A DNA stretch of 64,000 nt from Pigmentiphaga daeguensis (GCF_039523035.1 NZ_BAAAEN010000002.1:310001-374000); one strand, 5' to 3'. Counted from the first letter of the stretch, positions 21,636-30,405 are shown. Translations and numbers: made by a program. Notes: generated by a model not told the origin, from the letters alone.

Positions 21636-22523
21636 TCAGACGTCGGCCGTCTCGGTCTGCGAGCTTTCGCGCGCCGGCTGGGAAGCGGGCCGGGGCGCCA
21701 GCGCCGAAGGAAGCGCAGGCAGCTCCAGCGGCCGGCGCCGCTTGGACTTCACCACCGCCGGCTCGCCCGCGTCGGTCAGGTGGGTCCAGTACACGAGCCG
21801 CAACTGGCCGTGCTCGTCCTCGACCAGGGCCGACAGGCTTTCCACCCAATCCCCGTCATTGCAGTACAGCACCCCGTCCACATGCCGGATCTCCGGCTTG
21901 TGGATGTGGCCGCACACGACGCCATCGTAGCCCTGGCGCCTGGCCTCGTTGACCAGCACGTCCTCGAAGTTGGTGATGAAGGACACGGCGTTCTTCACCT
22001 TGTGCTTCAGGTATTGCGACAGCGACCAGTAGTGCAGCCCCAGCCGGCGGCGCACGCGGTTGAAGTGCAGGTTGAGCCATAGCGCGAAGGTGTAGAGCGT
22101 ATCGCCCAGGTGGGCCAGCCACTTGCTGTGCTGGATCACGCCGTCGAACTGGTCGCCGTGGGTGACCCACAGGCGCTTGCCGTCGGCCGTGACGTGGACC
22201 GCGTCTTCCTGGACCTGGATGTCGCCGAAGGCGTAGCCGATGAACTGGCGGGCGAATTCATCGTGGTTGCCGGGAATGAAGATGACCCGCGTGCCCTTGC
22301 GCGCCTTGCGCAATACTTTCTGCACCACGTCGTTGTGGGCCTGCGGCCAGGTCCAGCTTTTGCGAAGCTGCCAGCCGTCGATGATGTCGCCGACCAGGTA
22401 GAGGGTCTCGGCCTCGTTGTGCTTGAGGAAGTCCAGCAAGTGGCTGGCGTTGCAGCCGGCGGTTCCCAGATGCAGATCCGAGATCCAGATGGTGCGCCAT
22501 TGGGTGGGGGGCGATGTCGTCAC
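21636..22523 (-). CDS. Metallophosphoesterase, UDP-2,3-diacylglucosamine diphosphatase-like
   Basis: A calcineurin-type phosphoesterase of 295 residues. All metal motifs are present: SDLHLG, GDIIDGW, GNHDEF, THGDQFD and CGHIHKPEI. The WQLRKSW and NFEDVLVNEARRQGYDGVVCGH segments place it in the LpxH-like group that cleaves UDP-2,3-diacylglucosamine or a related phospho-compound. Whether it is the lipid A pathway enzyme or a paralogue is not decided by sequence alone. The C-terminal 45 residues are Arg/Pro/Ser-rich and probably disordered. Confidence 0.85.
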   Translation of the reverse strand: MTTSPPTQWRTIWISDLHLGTAGCNASHLLDFLKHNEAETLYLVGDIIDGWQLRKSWTWPQAHNDVVQKVLRKARKGTRVIFIPGNHDEFARQFIGYAFGDIQVQEDAVHVTADGKRLWVTHGDQFDGVIQHSKWLAHLGDTLYTFALWLNLHFNRVRRRLGLHYWSLSQYLKHKVKNAVSFITNFEDVLVNEARRQGYDGVVCGHIHKPEIRHVDGVLYCNDGDWVESLSALVEDEHGQLRLVYWTHLTDAGEPAVVKSKRRRPLELPALPSALAPRPASQPARESSQTETADV

Positions 22524-22600
22524 GCTGGCCGGGAGGATGTTTCCATGGAATGAATGGAAACATGCCGCGATGACGTGTTTGTGACGGTGCGGGACCGTTG

Positions 22601-23524
22601 TCAGGCCGCGTCGCTTTTCGCCGTGTCCGAAGCGTGCAGGGCGTCCAGGCGCTCTTCGACGAAGGCCCGCACACCGGCGTCATGGGCAAGGGCCATGTGC
22701 CCGACGCGGGCGACCACGAGACAGGCCGCTGCACCCGGCAGCAGGGCGCGGTCGACCGGGCAGACGATGTTGTCGTGGTGCGAGGCGATGCAGGTGCAGC
22801 GGCTGGCCACGGCCGGTGTCTCGGCGGTCTGCAGGTCGCACAGCCACGGGCTGTCGGGCAGCATCTGGGCCGCGCACAAGCCGCGTCCGAAGCGCGCGTG
22901 CCAGGTACCCCGGTGCGGCGTGCCCAGCGTGATGACGTGGTCGATGGGCGCGTCGGGCGCGATGCGCAGCGCGGCCCGCGCCGCGAGGCCGCCCATGCTG
23001 TGGGCGATCACGGTCACGCGCTCGTGGCCCGCGCGCAGCGCCAGCGCGGCGGCCTCGGCGGCCACCTGCGCGCCGAATCCGTCTATGCCGGCCCGCGGAG
23101 GTTCCAGGTCCAGCGCGGCGACGATCCAGCCGCGCGCGGCCAGCCAGGTATCGAAGTCGCGCCAGATGCCCCGATTGCAGCCGTAGCCGTGCACCAGCAG
23201 CACGGCGCCCCGGGGGCGGGCCGGCACGCGGATGGGCCAGCGGTGCCGCCACGGGATGTCGAGGTACATGTTGCGCAGGGACAGGTAGATTTCCTCGGGC
23301 ATGGCGGCCAGCCAGCCGGGCGGGCCGGCGGGGCCGGTGCGATCGGTCAGCAGCCGGGCCAGCGCGAAGCCCAGGGCGACGATCGCCGCGTGGATGACGA
23401 CGGCCAGCAGGAGCGCGGTCAGCAGGGCCGCGGGCCAGGGCAGCCATGCCGACAGCGCCCAGGAGGTCAGGGCCACCAGGATCGCCACGCCGAGCGTGAA
23501 CCCGCGCATGGCCCAAGCCATCAT
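22601..23524 (-). CDS. Membrane-anchored lipase-like alpha/beta hydrolase
   Basis: 307 residues. Two hydrophobic helices at the N-terminus (about 8-30 and 33-58) anchor a hydrolase domain with the oxyanion motif HGYGCNRGIW, the nucleophile elbow AHSMGG and a C-terminal GHMAL His. It resembles triacylglycerol lipases and PGAP1-like esterases. The ATG at 23524 overlaps the Sel1 gene stop, so the two are coupled; 23521 is an alternative start. The upstream open frame is a shadow of the Sel1 gene. Substrate unknown. Confidence 0.83.
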   Translation of the reverse strand: MMAWAMRGFTLGVAILVALTSWALSAWLPWPAALLTALLLAVVIHAAIVALGFALARLLTDRTGPAGPPGWLAAMPEEIYLSLRNMYLDIPWRHRWPIRVPARPRGAVLLVHGYGCNRGIWRDFDTWLAARGWIVAALDLEPPRAGIDGFGAQVAAEAAALALRAGHERVTVIAHSMGGLAARAALRIAPDAPIDHVITLGTPHRGTWHARFGRGLCAAQMLPDSPWLCDLQTAETPAVASRCTCIASHHDNIVCPVDRALLPGAAACLVVARVGHMALAHDAGVRAFVEERLDALHASDTAKSDAA

Positions 23525-24321
23525 GCGGCGGGACCTCGCGTGGCCGGGCGTGCGGCCAGTTCGGCGGCCTTGGCGCGCACGCGCGCATCGGCCGCCTGTT
23601 CCAGGAAGGCGCGGGCCTTGGCGAGAAAGGCCGGGGTGGCGGTCTCGGGCAGGCGGTCGAGCCAGGGCAGCGCGGCGTCGATGTCGCCGCGCTCGATCAA
23701 GAGGCGAGCGTAGTTGAACTGTCCGCGGAAGTCGCCTCCCTCGGCCGCGCGTCGGTAGTGTTCGAACGCCTGCTGCCTGTCGACGGGCACTTCCCAGCCG
23801 TCCTCGTGGAAGCCGCCGATGATATTGATCGACTTGGCATGGCCCAGGGCCGCCGCCTTTTCGAACCACGCCAGCGCCTGCGCCCGGTCCGCGGCAACAC
23901 CCTCGCCCAGCGCCAGGGCGGTCGCATAGTTGTACATGCCCCAGTCCAGCCCCTGTTGCGCGGCCAGCCGGTACCAGTAGGCCGCCAGCACGAGGTTGAC
24001 GGGCACGCCCCAGCCGTGGTGGTGGCATTGGCCGAGCATGTTCATGGCCATGGGGTGGTCGGCGTCGGCGGCACGCTTGAACCAGTACACGGCCTGTTCC
24101 CGATCGACGGGCAGGCCCTGGCCGTCCAGCAGCATCTGTCCGAACACCGCCTGCGCCTCGACGACACCGCCTTCAGCCGCCGCCCGCACCCAGGCCGCGG
24201 CGCGCTCGCGCGGGCCGCGCAGGATCTCGGCCAGGTCGTCGGCGGTGGCGGCGTTCAGTCGCTGTGGAGAGATGGGCTCCATGGTTTTGCGGGTGTTGAT
24301 GGGACTCATGGAATTGTGCAT
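23521..24321 (-). CDS. Sel1-repeat (tetratricopeptide-like) protein
   Basis: About 266 residues with four to five Sel1-like repeats (AVFGQMLLDGQGLPVDREQAVYWFKRAA; AMNMLGQCHHHGWGVPVN; and so on). There is no signal peptide, so a cytoplasmic protein-interaction role is likely. The start is uncertain: a TTG at 24339 and ATGs at 24321, 24309 and 24282 are in frame and none has a clear ribosome-binding site. It is coupled to the downstream lipase-like gene. Confidence 0.8.
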   Translation of the reverse strand: MHNSMSPINTRKTMEPISPQRLNAATADDLAEILRGPRERAAAWVRAAAEGGVVEAQAVFGQMLLDGQGLPVDREQAVYWFKRAADADHPMAMNMLGQCHHHGWGVPVNLVLAAYWYRLAAQQGLDWGMYNYATALALGEGVAADRAQALAWFEKAAALGHAKSINIIGGFHEDGWEVPVDRQQAFEHYRRAAEGGDFRGQFNYARLLIERGDIDAALPWLDRLPETATPAFLAKARAFLEQAADARVRAKAAELAARPATRGPAA

Positions 24322-24343
24322 CAAGAACTTGGGTTCCAAACAC

Positions 24344-24580
24344 GGCCGTGTCCGGAGGCGCGGGGCCGCATGGGGCGCAACGGAGCCGGTCCTGGCCTTT
24401 GGCCAGGACTTCCCGGCGTTCAGGTGCTTGGCGGGGCGGGCGCAGAACTCGGGCGGGCACAGTCCCCCGGACTGTGCCTACTGCCGCGCTCAGACAGCTG
24501 CGCCCTTGCTTCCCCACCAAGCACCTGAACGCCGGCGGCTCCAATGCGCCCCATCCGGCCCCGCGCCCCCGGACACGGCC
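24344..24580. repeat. Large imperfect inverted repeat with internal hairpins
   Basis: The outer arms GGCCGTGTCC (24344-24353) and its complement (24571-24580) open a near-continuous inverted match running through GCGCGGGGCCG, TGGGGCGCA and GGAGCCG. The match resumes with CCGGCGTTCAGGTGCTTGG (24413-24431) against its complement around 24516-24534. The left arm carries an extra perfect hairpin (GTCCTGGCC-TTT-GGCCAGGAC, 24389-24409), and the tip carries another (GGCACAGTCC-CCC-GGACTGTGCC, 24456-24478). No gene is seen in it. Confidence 0.8.
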
Positions 24581-24713
24581 TGCAACGTCGCGAAGCGTGG
24601 CTCACATGGAGCGGGGTAGGGCGGAAAAGAAAAGAGGCGCCTTACTCACGCAAGGCACCTCCCACAGGCCAACCAGGACACGCAGAATAGCCGCCCCCCG
24701 CCAGCCTATTAGT
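24581..24713. other. Intergenic remainder before the TonB receptor 3' end
   Basis: No gene is supported here. The stretch contains a G/A-rich patch (GGCGGAAAAGAAAAGAGGCG near 24610-24634) and GCGCCTTACTCACGCAAGGC, a weak imperfect stem. With the inverted repeat and the following post-stop element it makes a non-coding gap of about 470 bp between the Sel1 gene and the receptor gene. Confidence 0.5.
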
Positions 24714-24793
24714 CCCCCACGGCACAGCGGATCCGGCTCTGCCGGTCCGCCAGTGCCGCCCCCTGGGGGGCGCGCGTAAGCGCGTAGGGGGGG
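24714..24793 (-). repeat. Post-stop GC-rich repeat, copy 5
   Basis: Directly abuts the stop codon of the TonB receptor gene and lies in that gene's orientation. It has the C-run, TACGCGCTTACGCGCG, CCCCCCAGGGGG and CCGGCAGAGCCGG hairpins and GGATCCGCTGTGCC, near-identical to copy 2. Confidence 0.85.
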
Positions 24794-27052
24794 TCAATAC
24801 TTCAAGTTGAGGTTCAGGATCGCGGCGCGGCCGGCGCCGACCGACGCGTAGTGGGTCGAGTAGGTCGTGGTGAAGTAGCGCTTGTCGGTCAGGTTCATCA
24901 GGTTCAGCTGCAGGCTGACGTTGCGGTTGATCCGGTAGGCCGCCATCGCGTCGAAGCGGGTGTAGCCGGGGATGTAGCGGCGCACCGCCGCGTTAGAACC
25001 GTATTGCTTGCTGGAGATGAACACGCCGCCGCCGATCGAGAAGTCGCTGTTGATGGCATACGTGGTCCACAGCGTGGCCGTGTGCTTGGGCGTGTTGGGG
25101 AACGCCTGGCCGCTGGCGGCGGCGGTGTCCCGGCCCAGGTCGCGGACTTCGCTGTCCAGGAACGTGTAGCCGCCGAACACTTGCCAGGCCTTGGTGATGT
25201 TGCCCGAGGCACCGATTTCGAAGCCGTTGATGCGGCGGTTGCCGGCCATGGCGTAGGTGCCGTCGGGCTGGGTCACGCGGGCGTTGGTGGTGTCGATGCG
25301 GAAGATCGCCCCGGACAGCGCCAGGCGGTTGTCCAGCACGTTCCACTTGGTGCCGACTTCCAGCGAACGGTTCTTCTCCGGAGCCATGTCCTTGGCGTTG
25401 ACGCCCACGCCGTTGCGTCCCGGGACGATGCCCTGGGATTCCGAGCCCTGGCCCAGGGTGGAGTTCGCCGGCGTCGACGACGTGCCGTACGACACGTAGA
25501 CGCTGCCGTTCTTGGCCGGCTTGTAGATCAGGCCCAGCTGGTAGTTGAACAGCGTGTCGCTGCGGCCCACGTCGGCGGTCGGGCTGACCAGGCCGGTCTT
25601 GTAGTTGTCCACGCGCGCGCCGAGGTTGGTCAGCCACTTCTCGCTCAGCTTGATGGTGTCGAAGCCGTAGACCGAGAAGGTGGTGGCCTTGAAGTGATTG
25701 TTGCGCTGGCCTTCGACCGTCGAGCCGTTCCACGGATCGTTGGGGTTGGGGTTGTAGAGGTCCGTGCAGTTGTAGCCGGACGGCGCGCCCACGCCCGCAG
25801 CGCAAGTCGCGGCTCCGGTATTGTTGGGGCTCGGCAGCGTGCGCGCGACGGTGTACGAGCCGGTGTCCGATTTCTCGCGCGAGATCTCGATGCCGGTGTT
25901 GAAGCTGTGCTCGTAGCCGCCCAGGTTGGCCTTGCCGAACAGTTCGGTCTGGTTGGCGATGGTGTGCACGCCGCCGGTGCGGGACTTCGCGTTGCGCCAG
26001 ACGCGGCCGTCGTTCACGTTGCCCTGGCTGTCATCGGGGTTGGTCCACACGTAGCGCTGGTCCACGGACGTGTAGCGCAGCGTGTTGCGTACCGTGAGGT
26101 TGCTGCTGATGTCGTGTTCGACGCGGGCGGTGGCAACGTCCGAGCGGGTCTTGTAGAAGTCGCTTTTCAGGCCGTAGAAGTTGTCCATGTTGACGGTGAC
26201 GGGGCGGATCGCCGTCACGCCGGCCGGGACCCGGTTGCCGTACATGAACGGGATGCCGGAGTCCGGCGTATCGTCGGTCTGGATGTGCGAATAGCTGAGG
26301 GTGACGCGGGTGGGGGTGTTCAAGCCCCAGGTAAACGACGGCGCGATACCCCAGCGGGATACGTCCACGCCGTTGCGGCCTGCGACGTCGGCGTCGTGCG
26401 CCATGGCATTCAGGCGGAAGGCCATGCTGTCGCCCAGCAACCAGTTGCCGTCGACCGTGGCGCGCTTGTAGTTGTCCGTGCCCAGGCCCAGCGTGGCATT
26501 GGTGAACTTCTCGGCCTTGGGGGTCTTGGTGATCAGGTTGATGCTGCCGCCCGCGCCGCCGCGGCCGCCGTAGGCGCCGTCCGGTCCCTTGATGACCTCG
26601 ATCTGTTCGAGGTTGAAGACTTCACGCGTCACGGCGCCGATATCGCGCATGCCGTCGATGTACGTGCTCGATTGCGCGTCGTAGCCGCGGATGAAAGGCC
26701 GGTCGCCCAGCGGGTTGCCGCCTTCACCGGCCCCGAACGAGATGCCCGGTGTCAGGCGCAGCGCTTCGGTCAGCGTGGTGGACGCGGTGTTCTCGATGAT
26801 TTCCTGAGGGATGACGGTGACGCTCTTGGGCGTGTCCAGCAGCGGCGCGGTGAATTTCTGCGAGGCGGACTGGTCGGCCTTGTACGCCGATTCGGCCTCG
26901 CCGCGCACCGTGATGGGCGCGAGCTGGCCGCTGGTGCGGGGCGCGTCGGCCGAGTTGGCGCTCTGCGCCTGGGCCTGGGCGGCGGGCACGAACGTGAGCG
27001 CGCTGATGGCGGCCGCCAGGGTATTGAACCGGAACTGGTTCGTAGATATCAC
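24794..27052 (-). CDS. TonB-dependent siderophore receptor (Fiu/BfrD-like)
   Basis: An outer-membrane receptor of 752 residues. The signal peptide ends near PAAQAQAQ, and a TonB-box-like LAPITVRGEAESAY follows at about 44-57. The plug domain (about 70-180) has PKSVTVIPQEIIENTASTT and GPDGAYGGRGGAGGSINLITK; a 22-strand barrel follows, ending in NLNLKY. It has the pattern of catecholate-type siderophore receptors such as Fiu and Bordetella BfrD. There is no N-terminal STN domain and no adjacent sigma/anti-sigma pair, so it is probably regulated only by iron through the palindromic site upstream. Exact ligand unknown. Confidence 0.93.
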   Translation of the reverse strand: MISTNQFRFNTLAAAISALTFVPAAQAQAQSANSADAPRTSGQLAPITVRGEAESAYKADQSASQKFTAPLLDTPKSVTVIPQEIIENTASTTLTEALRLTPGISFGAGEGGNPLGDRPFIRGYDAQSSTYIDGMRDIGAVTREVFNLEQIEVIKGPDGAYGGRGGAGGSINLITKTPKAEKFTNATLGLGTDNYKRATVDGNWLLGDSMAFRLNAMAHDADVAGRNGVDVSRWGIAPSFTWGLNTPTRVTLSYSHIQTDDTPDSGIPFMYGNRVPAGVTAIRPVTVNMDNFYGLKSDFYKTRSDVATARVEHDISSNLTVRNTLRYTSVDQRYVWTNPDDSQGNVNDGRVWRNAKSRTGGVHTIANQTELFGKANLGGYEHSFNTGIEISREKSDTGSYTVARTLPSPNNTGAATCAAGVGAPSGYNCTDLYNPNPNDPWNGSTVEGQRNNHFKATTFSVYGFDTIKLSEKWLTNLGARVDNYKTGLVSPTADVGRSDTLFNYQLGLIYKPAKNGSVYVSYGTSSTPANSTLGQGSESQGIVPGRNGVGVNAKDMAPEKNRSLEVGTKWNVLDNRLALSGAIFRIDTTNARVTQPDGTYAMAGNRRINGFEIGASGNITKAWQVFGGYTFLDSEVRDLGRDTAAASGQAFPNTPKHTATLWTTYAINSDFSIGGGVFISSKQYGSNAAVRRYIPGYTRFDAMAAYRINRNVSLQLNLMNLTDKRYFTTTYSTHYASVGAGRAAILNLNLKY

Positions 27053-27142
27053 CGTGAAATCCCCCGAAGGTGGGCGCGAGGCCCGTCATAGATGCGGGGC
27101 GGGGTGTCTGGCCCCCGCCCTCGTGAGATGAGATGAAACTCT

Positions 27143-27169
27143 AACGAAGAATGATTCGCATTCTTCGTT
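27143..27169 (-). promoter_or_regulatory. Palindromic Fur-like operator upstream of the siderophore receptor
   Basis: A perfect 11-bp inverted repeat, AACGAAGAATG (27143-27153) and its complement (27159-27169), separated by 5 nt. It contains GAATGATTCGCATTC, close to the Fur 7-1-7 arrangement. It is 91 nt before the receptor start. Predicts iron repression. Confidence 0.55.
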
Positions 27170-27231
27170 GACCAGGGAAGATAGGCGCCGTGAGCTTACA
27201 GATAGCTGAACAGTGGCCGACAAGCCGGGGA

Positions 27232-27276
27232 TTTCGTGAAAAATGCAACACCAGGCGCCGGATTTCCGGCGCCTGG
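27232..27276 (-). terminator. Rho-independent terminator of the RDD gene
   Basis: On the minus strand a perfect 12-bp stem (27251-27276, CCAGGCGCCGGA and its complement around a 2-nt tip) starts 11 nt after the RDD gene stop. It is followed by TGTTGCATTTTTC. Confidence 0.8.
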
Positions 27277-27287
27277 CCGGGGACGGA

Positions 27288-27725
27288 TCACCGCGTGGAG
27301 ACGAGCCGGGTGCCGACGATGCGATCGTGGGGGAACTGGCGGTCGTGGTCGAAGAAGGTCCAGACGAAACCCAGTCCGGTCAGCGTGAAGGGCCAGGCCA
27401 GGACGTAGCGCAGCACGGCTTTCCAGACCGGCGGGCGGCCGCCGCCGGCGTCGATCAGCCGGATGTGCCAGGTCTTCATGGGCAGGGTCTGTCCACCCAG
27501 CCGCCAGCACAGCACGAAATAGACGCCGATGACGCAGAACAGCCACGCCTGCCGCTCGTGCCGCAGCATGAGCGCATGCCGGCTCTGGGTCAGGGTATCG
27601 AACAGATAGTCGGCCACGAACACCACCCCGAACAGCAGGATGGCTTCATACATCATGCAGGCGAACCGGCGCCAGCGGCCCGGCGCGGCCTGGAGGGCGG
27701 GAGAGGCGGAAGGGGTGTCGTTCAT
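27288..27725 (-). CDS. RDD family membrane protein
   Basis: 145 residues with the RDD signature: RRFACMMYEAILLFGVVFVADYL at the first helix, GQTLPMKTWHIRLID and a C-terminal amphipathic LRYVLAWPFTLTGLGFVWTFFDHDRQFPHD. About three membrane helices. The general role of RDD proteins is unsettled (ion or small-molecule transport in some). Divergent from the ilv operon, with 442 nt between; followed by a clear terminator. Confidence 0.88.
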   Translation of the reverse strand: MNDTPSASPALQAAPGRWRRFACMMYEAILLFGVVFVADYLFDTLTQSRHALMLRHERQAWLFCVIGVYFVLCWRLGGQTLPMKTWHIRLIDAGGGRPPVWKAVLRYVLAWPFTLTGLGFVWTFFDHDRQFPHDRIVGTRLVSTR

Positions 27726-27809
27726 GGGGCGCTACGATAACCGAGCATGGCCGGCTCCGTCCGCCCGTGGCCGCGACCCGGGGGAAAATCCCAGTCACTG
27801 CGGTGAGCC

Positions 27810-27839
27810 TTGACCGCATCGCAACATTCCTGATAGCCT
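27810..27839 (+). promoter_or_regulatory. Weak candidate promoter of the ilv operon
   Basis: TTGACC (27810-27815), an 18-nt spacer and TAGCCT (27834-27839). The -10 is poor. If used, it gives a leader of more than 300 nt before ilvI. Confidence 0.3.
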
Positions 27840-28167
27840 AGCGGGCTCGCCGAAAGCGTTACAAAAGTCGACGGCAGAGAGCTTCATCTGACGCCAGGCA
27901 CCCTTCGGCGTCATGCAGTGCAGTCAACCAAGCCTGGCCCGCGCCAAAAGCGTTGTGGCGGCCTTAGCCCCAGGGCGAAGGCAGTCCGGTCCCGGCCTTC
28001 CGTTTCAACCTTCAGTGCTCGTTCCGGTGAACGTGCGCGAGGTCGGCAAGGTGGGCGAGTGGAACGGTTCCGTGAACCGTGAAGCGTCGCCGCATGTTGC
28101 CGGTGCCCGCGCAGGTTTGGTTTCCCTGCCTGAGGCAGTACCGCCCGGGGCGTCAGCGCGAACTTGA
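27840..28167 (+). other. Long untranslated leader region of ilvI
   Basis: About 330 bp with no convincing gene. It contains a perfect small hairpin ACGGTTC-CGT-GAACCGT (28064-28080), a pairing of GACGCC (about 27890) with GGCGTC (about 27907) and other GC-rich stems. An ATG-started frame (27913-28167) ends immediately before the first ilvI ATG but does not look like a protein and is not branched-chain-residue-rich. It may be an RNA control region for branched-chain amino acid synthesis. Confidence 0.4.
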
Positions 28168-29904
28168 ATGGACGAAAATCCAATGGAACTCACAGGCGCA
28201 GAGATCGTCGTGCGCGCCCTGGCCGACGAAGGGGTCGAACATGTGTTCGGCTATCCGGGCGGCTCGGTCTTGTACATCTACGACGAGATCTTCAAGCAAG
28301 ACAGATTCAAGCACATCCTGGTGCGTCACGAGCAGGCAGCCGTGCACGCCGCGGACGCGTATTCGCGCGTATCGAACCGCGTCGGCGTGGCGCTGGTCAC
28401 CAGCGGTCCCGGCGTGACTAACGCGGTCACCGGCATCGCCACCGCCTACATGGACTCCATCCCCATGGTGGTGCTGACCGGCCAGGTGCCCACCTCGGCC
28501 ATCGGCCAGGATGCCTTCCAGGAAGCCGACACGGTCGGCATCACCCGGCCGTGCGTCAAGCACAACTTCCTGGTCAAGGACGTCAAGGACCTCGCGGACG
28601 TCATCCGCAAGGCCTTCTATATCGCCCGCACCGGCCGTCCCGGCCCTGTGCTGGTCGACATCCCCAAGGACATCACGATCGCCCGCGGGAAGTACACCCC
28701 GCCGACGGGCGAGATCAAGATGCGTTCCTACTCGCCCGTCGTGAAGGGGCACCAGGGCCAGATCAAGAAGGCGGTCCAGCTGCTGCTGCAGGCCGAGCGC
28801 CCCATGATCTACACCGGCGGCGGCGTGATCCTGTCCGACGCCGCGCCCGAGCTGACCAAGCTCGTGCAGATGCTGGACATGCCCTGCACCAACACGCTGA
28901 TGGGCCTGGGCGCGTTCCCGGCGGACGACCGGCGCTTCGTGGGCATGCCCGGCATGCACGGCACCTACGAAGCCAACATGGCGATGCAGCACTGCGACGT
29001 GCTGGTGGCCATCGGCGCCCGCTTCGACGACCGCGTCATCGGCAATCCCAAGCATTTCGCGCAGAACGCCCGCAAGATCGTCCACATCGACATCGACCCG
29101 TCGTCGATCTCCAAGCGCGTGAAGGTCGACGTGCCCATCGTGGGCGACGTCAAGGACGTGCTGGTGGACTTCCTGGCGCAGGTCGAGGCCTCGCTCAAGG
29201 AAACCCGGCGCAATCCCGAGCAGATCGCCGGATGGTGGAAGCAGATCGGTGCCTGGCGCGAGCGCGAGTGCCTGAAGTACAAGTCCTCCAATGACGTCAT
29301 CAAGCCGCAGTTCGTGATCGAGAAGCTGTGCGAGATCACCCGCGGCGAGGCCTTCGTGACCTCGGACGTGGGCCAGCACCAGATGTGGGCCGCGCAGTAC
29401 TACCGCTTCAACAAGCCGCGCCGCTGGGTCAATTCCGGCGGCCTGGGCACCATGGGTGTGGGCCTGCCGTACGCCATGGGCGTGCAGATGATGCATCCGG
29501 ATGCCGACATCGCCGTCATCACCGGCGAAGGCTCGATCCAGATGAACATCCAGGAGCTGTCGACCTGCCAGCAGTACCACCTCAGCCCCAAGATCCTGTG
29601 CCTGAACAACCGGTACCTGGGCATGGTGCGCCAGTGGCAGCAGATCGACTACGGCTCGCGCTATGCCGAGTCGTACATGGATTCGCTGCCTGACTTCGTC
29701 AAGCTGGTCGAGGCGTACGGCCACGTCGGCATGCGCATCGAAAGCCCCCGCGACGTCGAGGGCGCGCTGCGCGAAGCCTTCACCACGCACAAGAAACGCC
29801 TGGTGTTCCTGGACATCATCACGGACCGCACGGAAAACGTGTGGCCCATGGTGAAGGCCGGCAAGGGCCTGACCGAGATGCTGCTCGGTTCCGAAGACCT
29901 GTAA
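28168..29904 (+). CDS. ilvI: Acetolactate synthase, large (catalytic) subunit
   Basis: Condenses pyruvate with pyruvate or 2-oxobutyrate, the first common step of valine, leucine and isoleucine synthesis. It has 578 residues. The ThDP-activating Glu lies in VRHEQAAVHAADAY and the FAD region is AIGARFDDRVIGNP. The Mg/ThDP motif reads GEGSIQMNIQELST, i.e. GEGS rather than the textbook GDGS, a variant I recall as usual in beta-proteobacteria. An inner ATG at 28183 (MELTGAE) matches the usual N-terminus and may be the true start; neither has a strong ribosome-binding site. The small-subunit gene follows by 9 nt. Confidence 0.96.
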   Translation: MDENPMELTGAEIVVRALADEGVEHVFGYPGGSVLYIYDEIFKQDRFKHILVRHEQAAVHAADAYSRVSNRVGVALVTSGPGVTNAVTGIATAYMDSIPMVVLTGQVPTSAIGQDAFQEADTVGITRPCVKHNFLVKDVKDLADVIRKAFYIARTGRPGPVLVDIPKDITIARGKYTPPTGEIKMRSYSPVVKGHQGQIKKAVQLLLQAERPMIYTGGGVILSDAAPELTKLVQMLDMPCTNTLMGLGAFPADDRRFVGMPGMHGTYEANMAMQHCDVLVAIGARFDDRVIGNPKHFAQNARKIVHIDIDPSSISKRVKVDVPIVGDVKDVLVDFLAQVEASLKETRRNPEQIAGWWKQIGAWRERECLKYKSSNDVIKPQFVIEKLCEITRGEAFVTSDVGQHQMWAAQYYRFNKPRRWVNSGGLGTMGVGLPYAMGVQMMHPDADIAVITGEGSIQMNIQELSTCQQYHLSPKILCLNNRYLGMVRQWQQIDYGSRYAESYMDSLPDFVKLVEAYGHVGMRIESPRDVEGALREAFTTHKKRLVFLDIITDRTENVWPMVKAGKGLTEMLLGSEDL

Positions 29905-29913
29905 GGAGCGCAC

Positions 29914-30405
29914 ATGAGACATGCCATATCCGTGCTCCTGGAGAACGAAGCCGGTGCACTTTCCCGGGTGGTCGGGCTTTTCTCGGCCCGCGGCTACAAC
30001 ATCGAGACCCTGACCGTCGCCCCGACCGAGGATGCCACCCTTTCGCGCATGACCATCGTCACCTCGGGCTCCGACGACGTCATCGAGCAGATCACCAAGC
30101 ACCTGAACCGCCTGGTCGAGGTGGTCAAGGTGGTGGACCTGACCGAGGCGCCCCACATCGAACGCGAACTGATGCTGATCAAGGTTCGCGCGGTAGGCAA
30201 GGAGCGCGAGGAAATGAAGCGGATGGTCGATATCTTCCGCGGCCATATCGTCGACGTGACCGACAAGAGCTACACCGTCGAGCTGACCGGCGACAAGGGC
30301 AAGCTCGACGCGTTCATCGAAGCGCTCGATCGCGCCAGCATCCTTGAAACGGTGCGCACCGGCAGTTGCGGCGTCGGCCGTGGCGAACGGGTATTGAAGA
30401 TCTAA
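29914..30405 (+). CDS. ilvH: Acetolactate synthase, small (regulatory) subunit
   Basis: 163 residues, the standard IlvH length. The N-terminal ACT domain (MRHAISVLLENEAGALSRVVGLFSARGYNIETLTV) is the valine-binding feedback site, and a second ACT-like C-terminal domain follows. AAGGAG precedes the ATG. It stimulates the IlvI subunit and confers valine inhibition in the family. A post-stop repeat begins 16 nt after the stop, before ilvC. Confidence 0.96.
   Translation: MRHAISVLLENEAGALSRVVGLFSARGYNIETLTVAPTEDATLSRMTIVTSGSDDVIEQITKHLNRLVEVVKVVDLTEAPHIERELMLIKVRAVGKEREEMKRMVDIFRGHIVDVTDKSYTVELTGDKGKLDAFIEALDRASILETVRTGSCGVGRGERVLKI

Noticed and set aside
27913..28167. An 84-codon frame ending directly before ilvI, considered as a leader peptide
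   Set aside because: No run of Val, Leu or Ile codons, no ribosome-binding site and a composition typical of non-coding GC-rich DNA.
29530..29560. GEGS instead of GDGS in the ThDP motif of acetolactate synthase, considered as an inactivating change
   Set aside because: As far as I recall the Glu variant is normal in beta-proteobacterial IlvI proteins, and the rest of the protein and its operon are intact.
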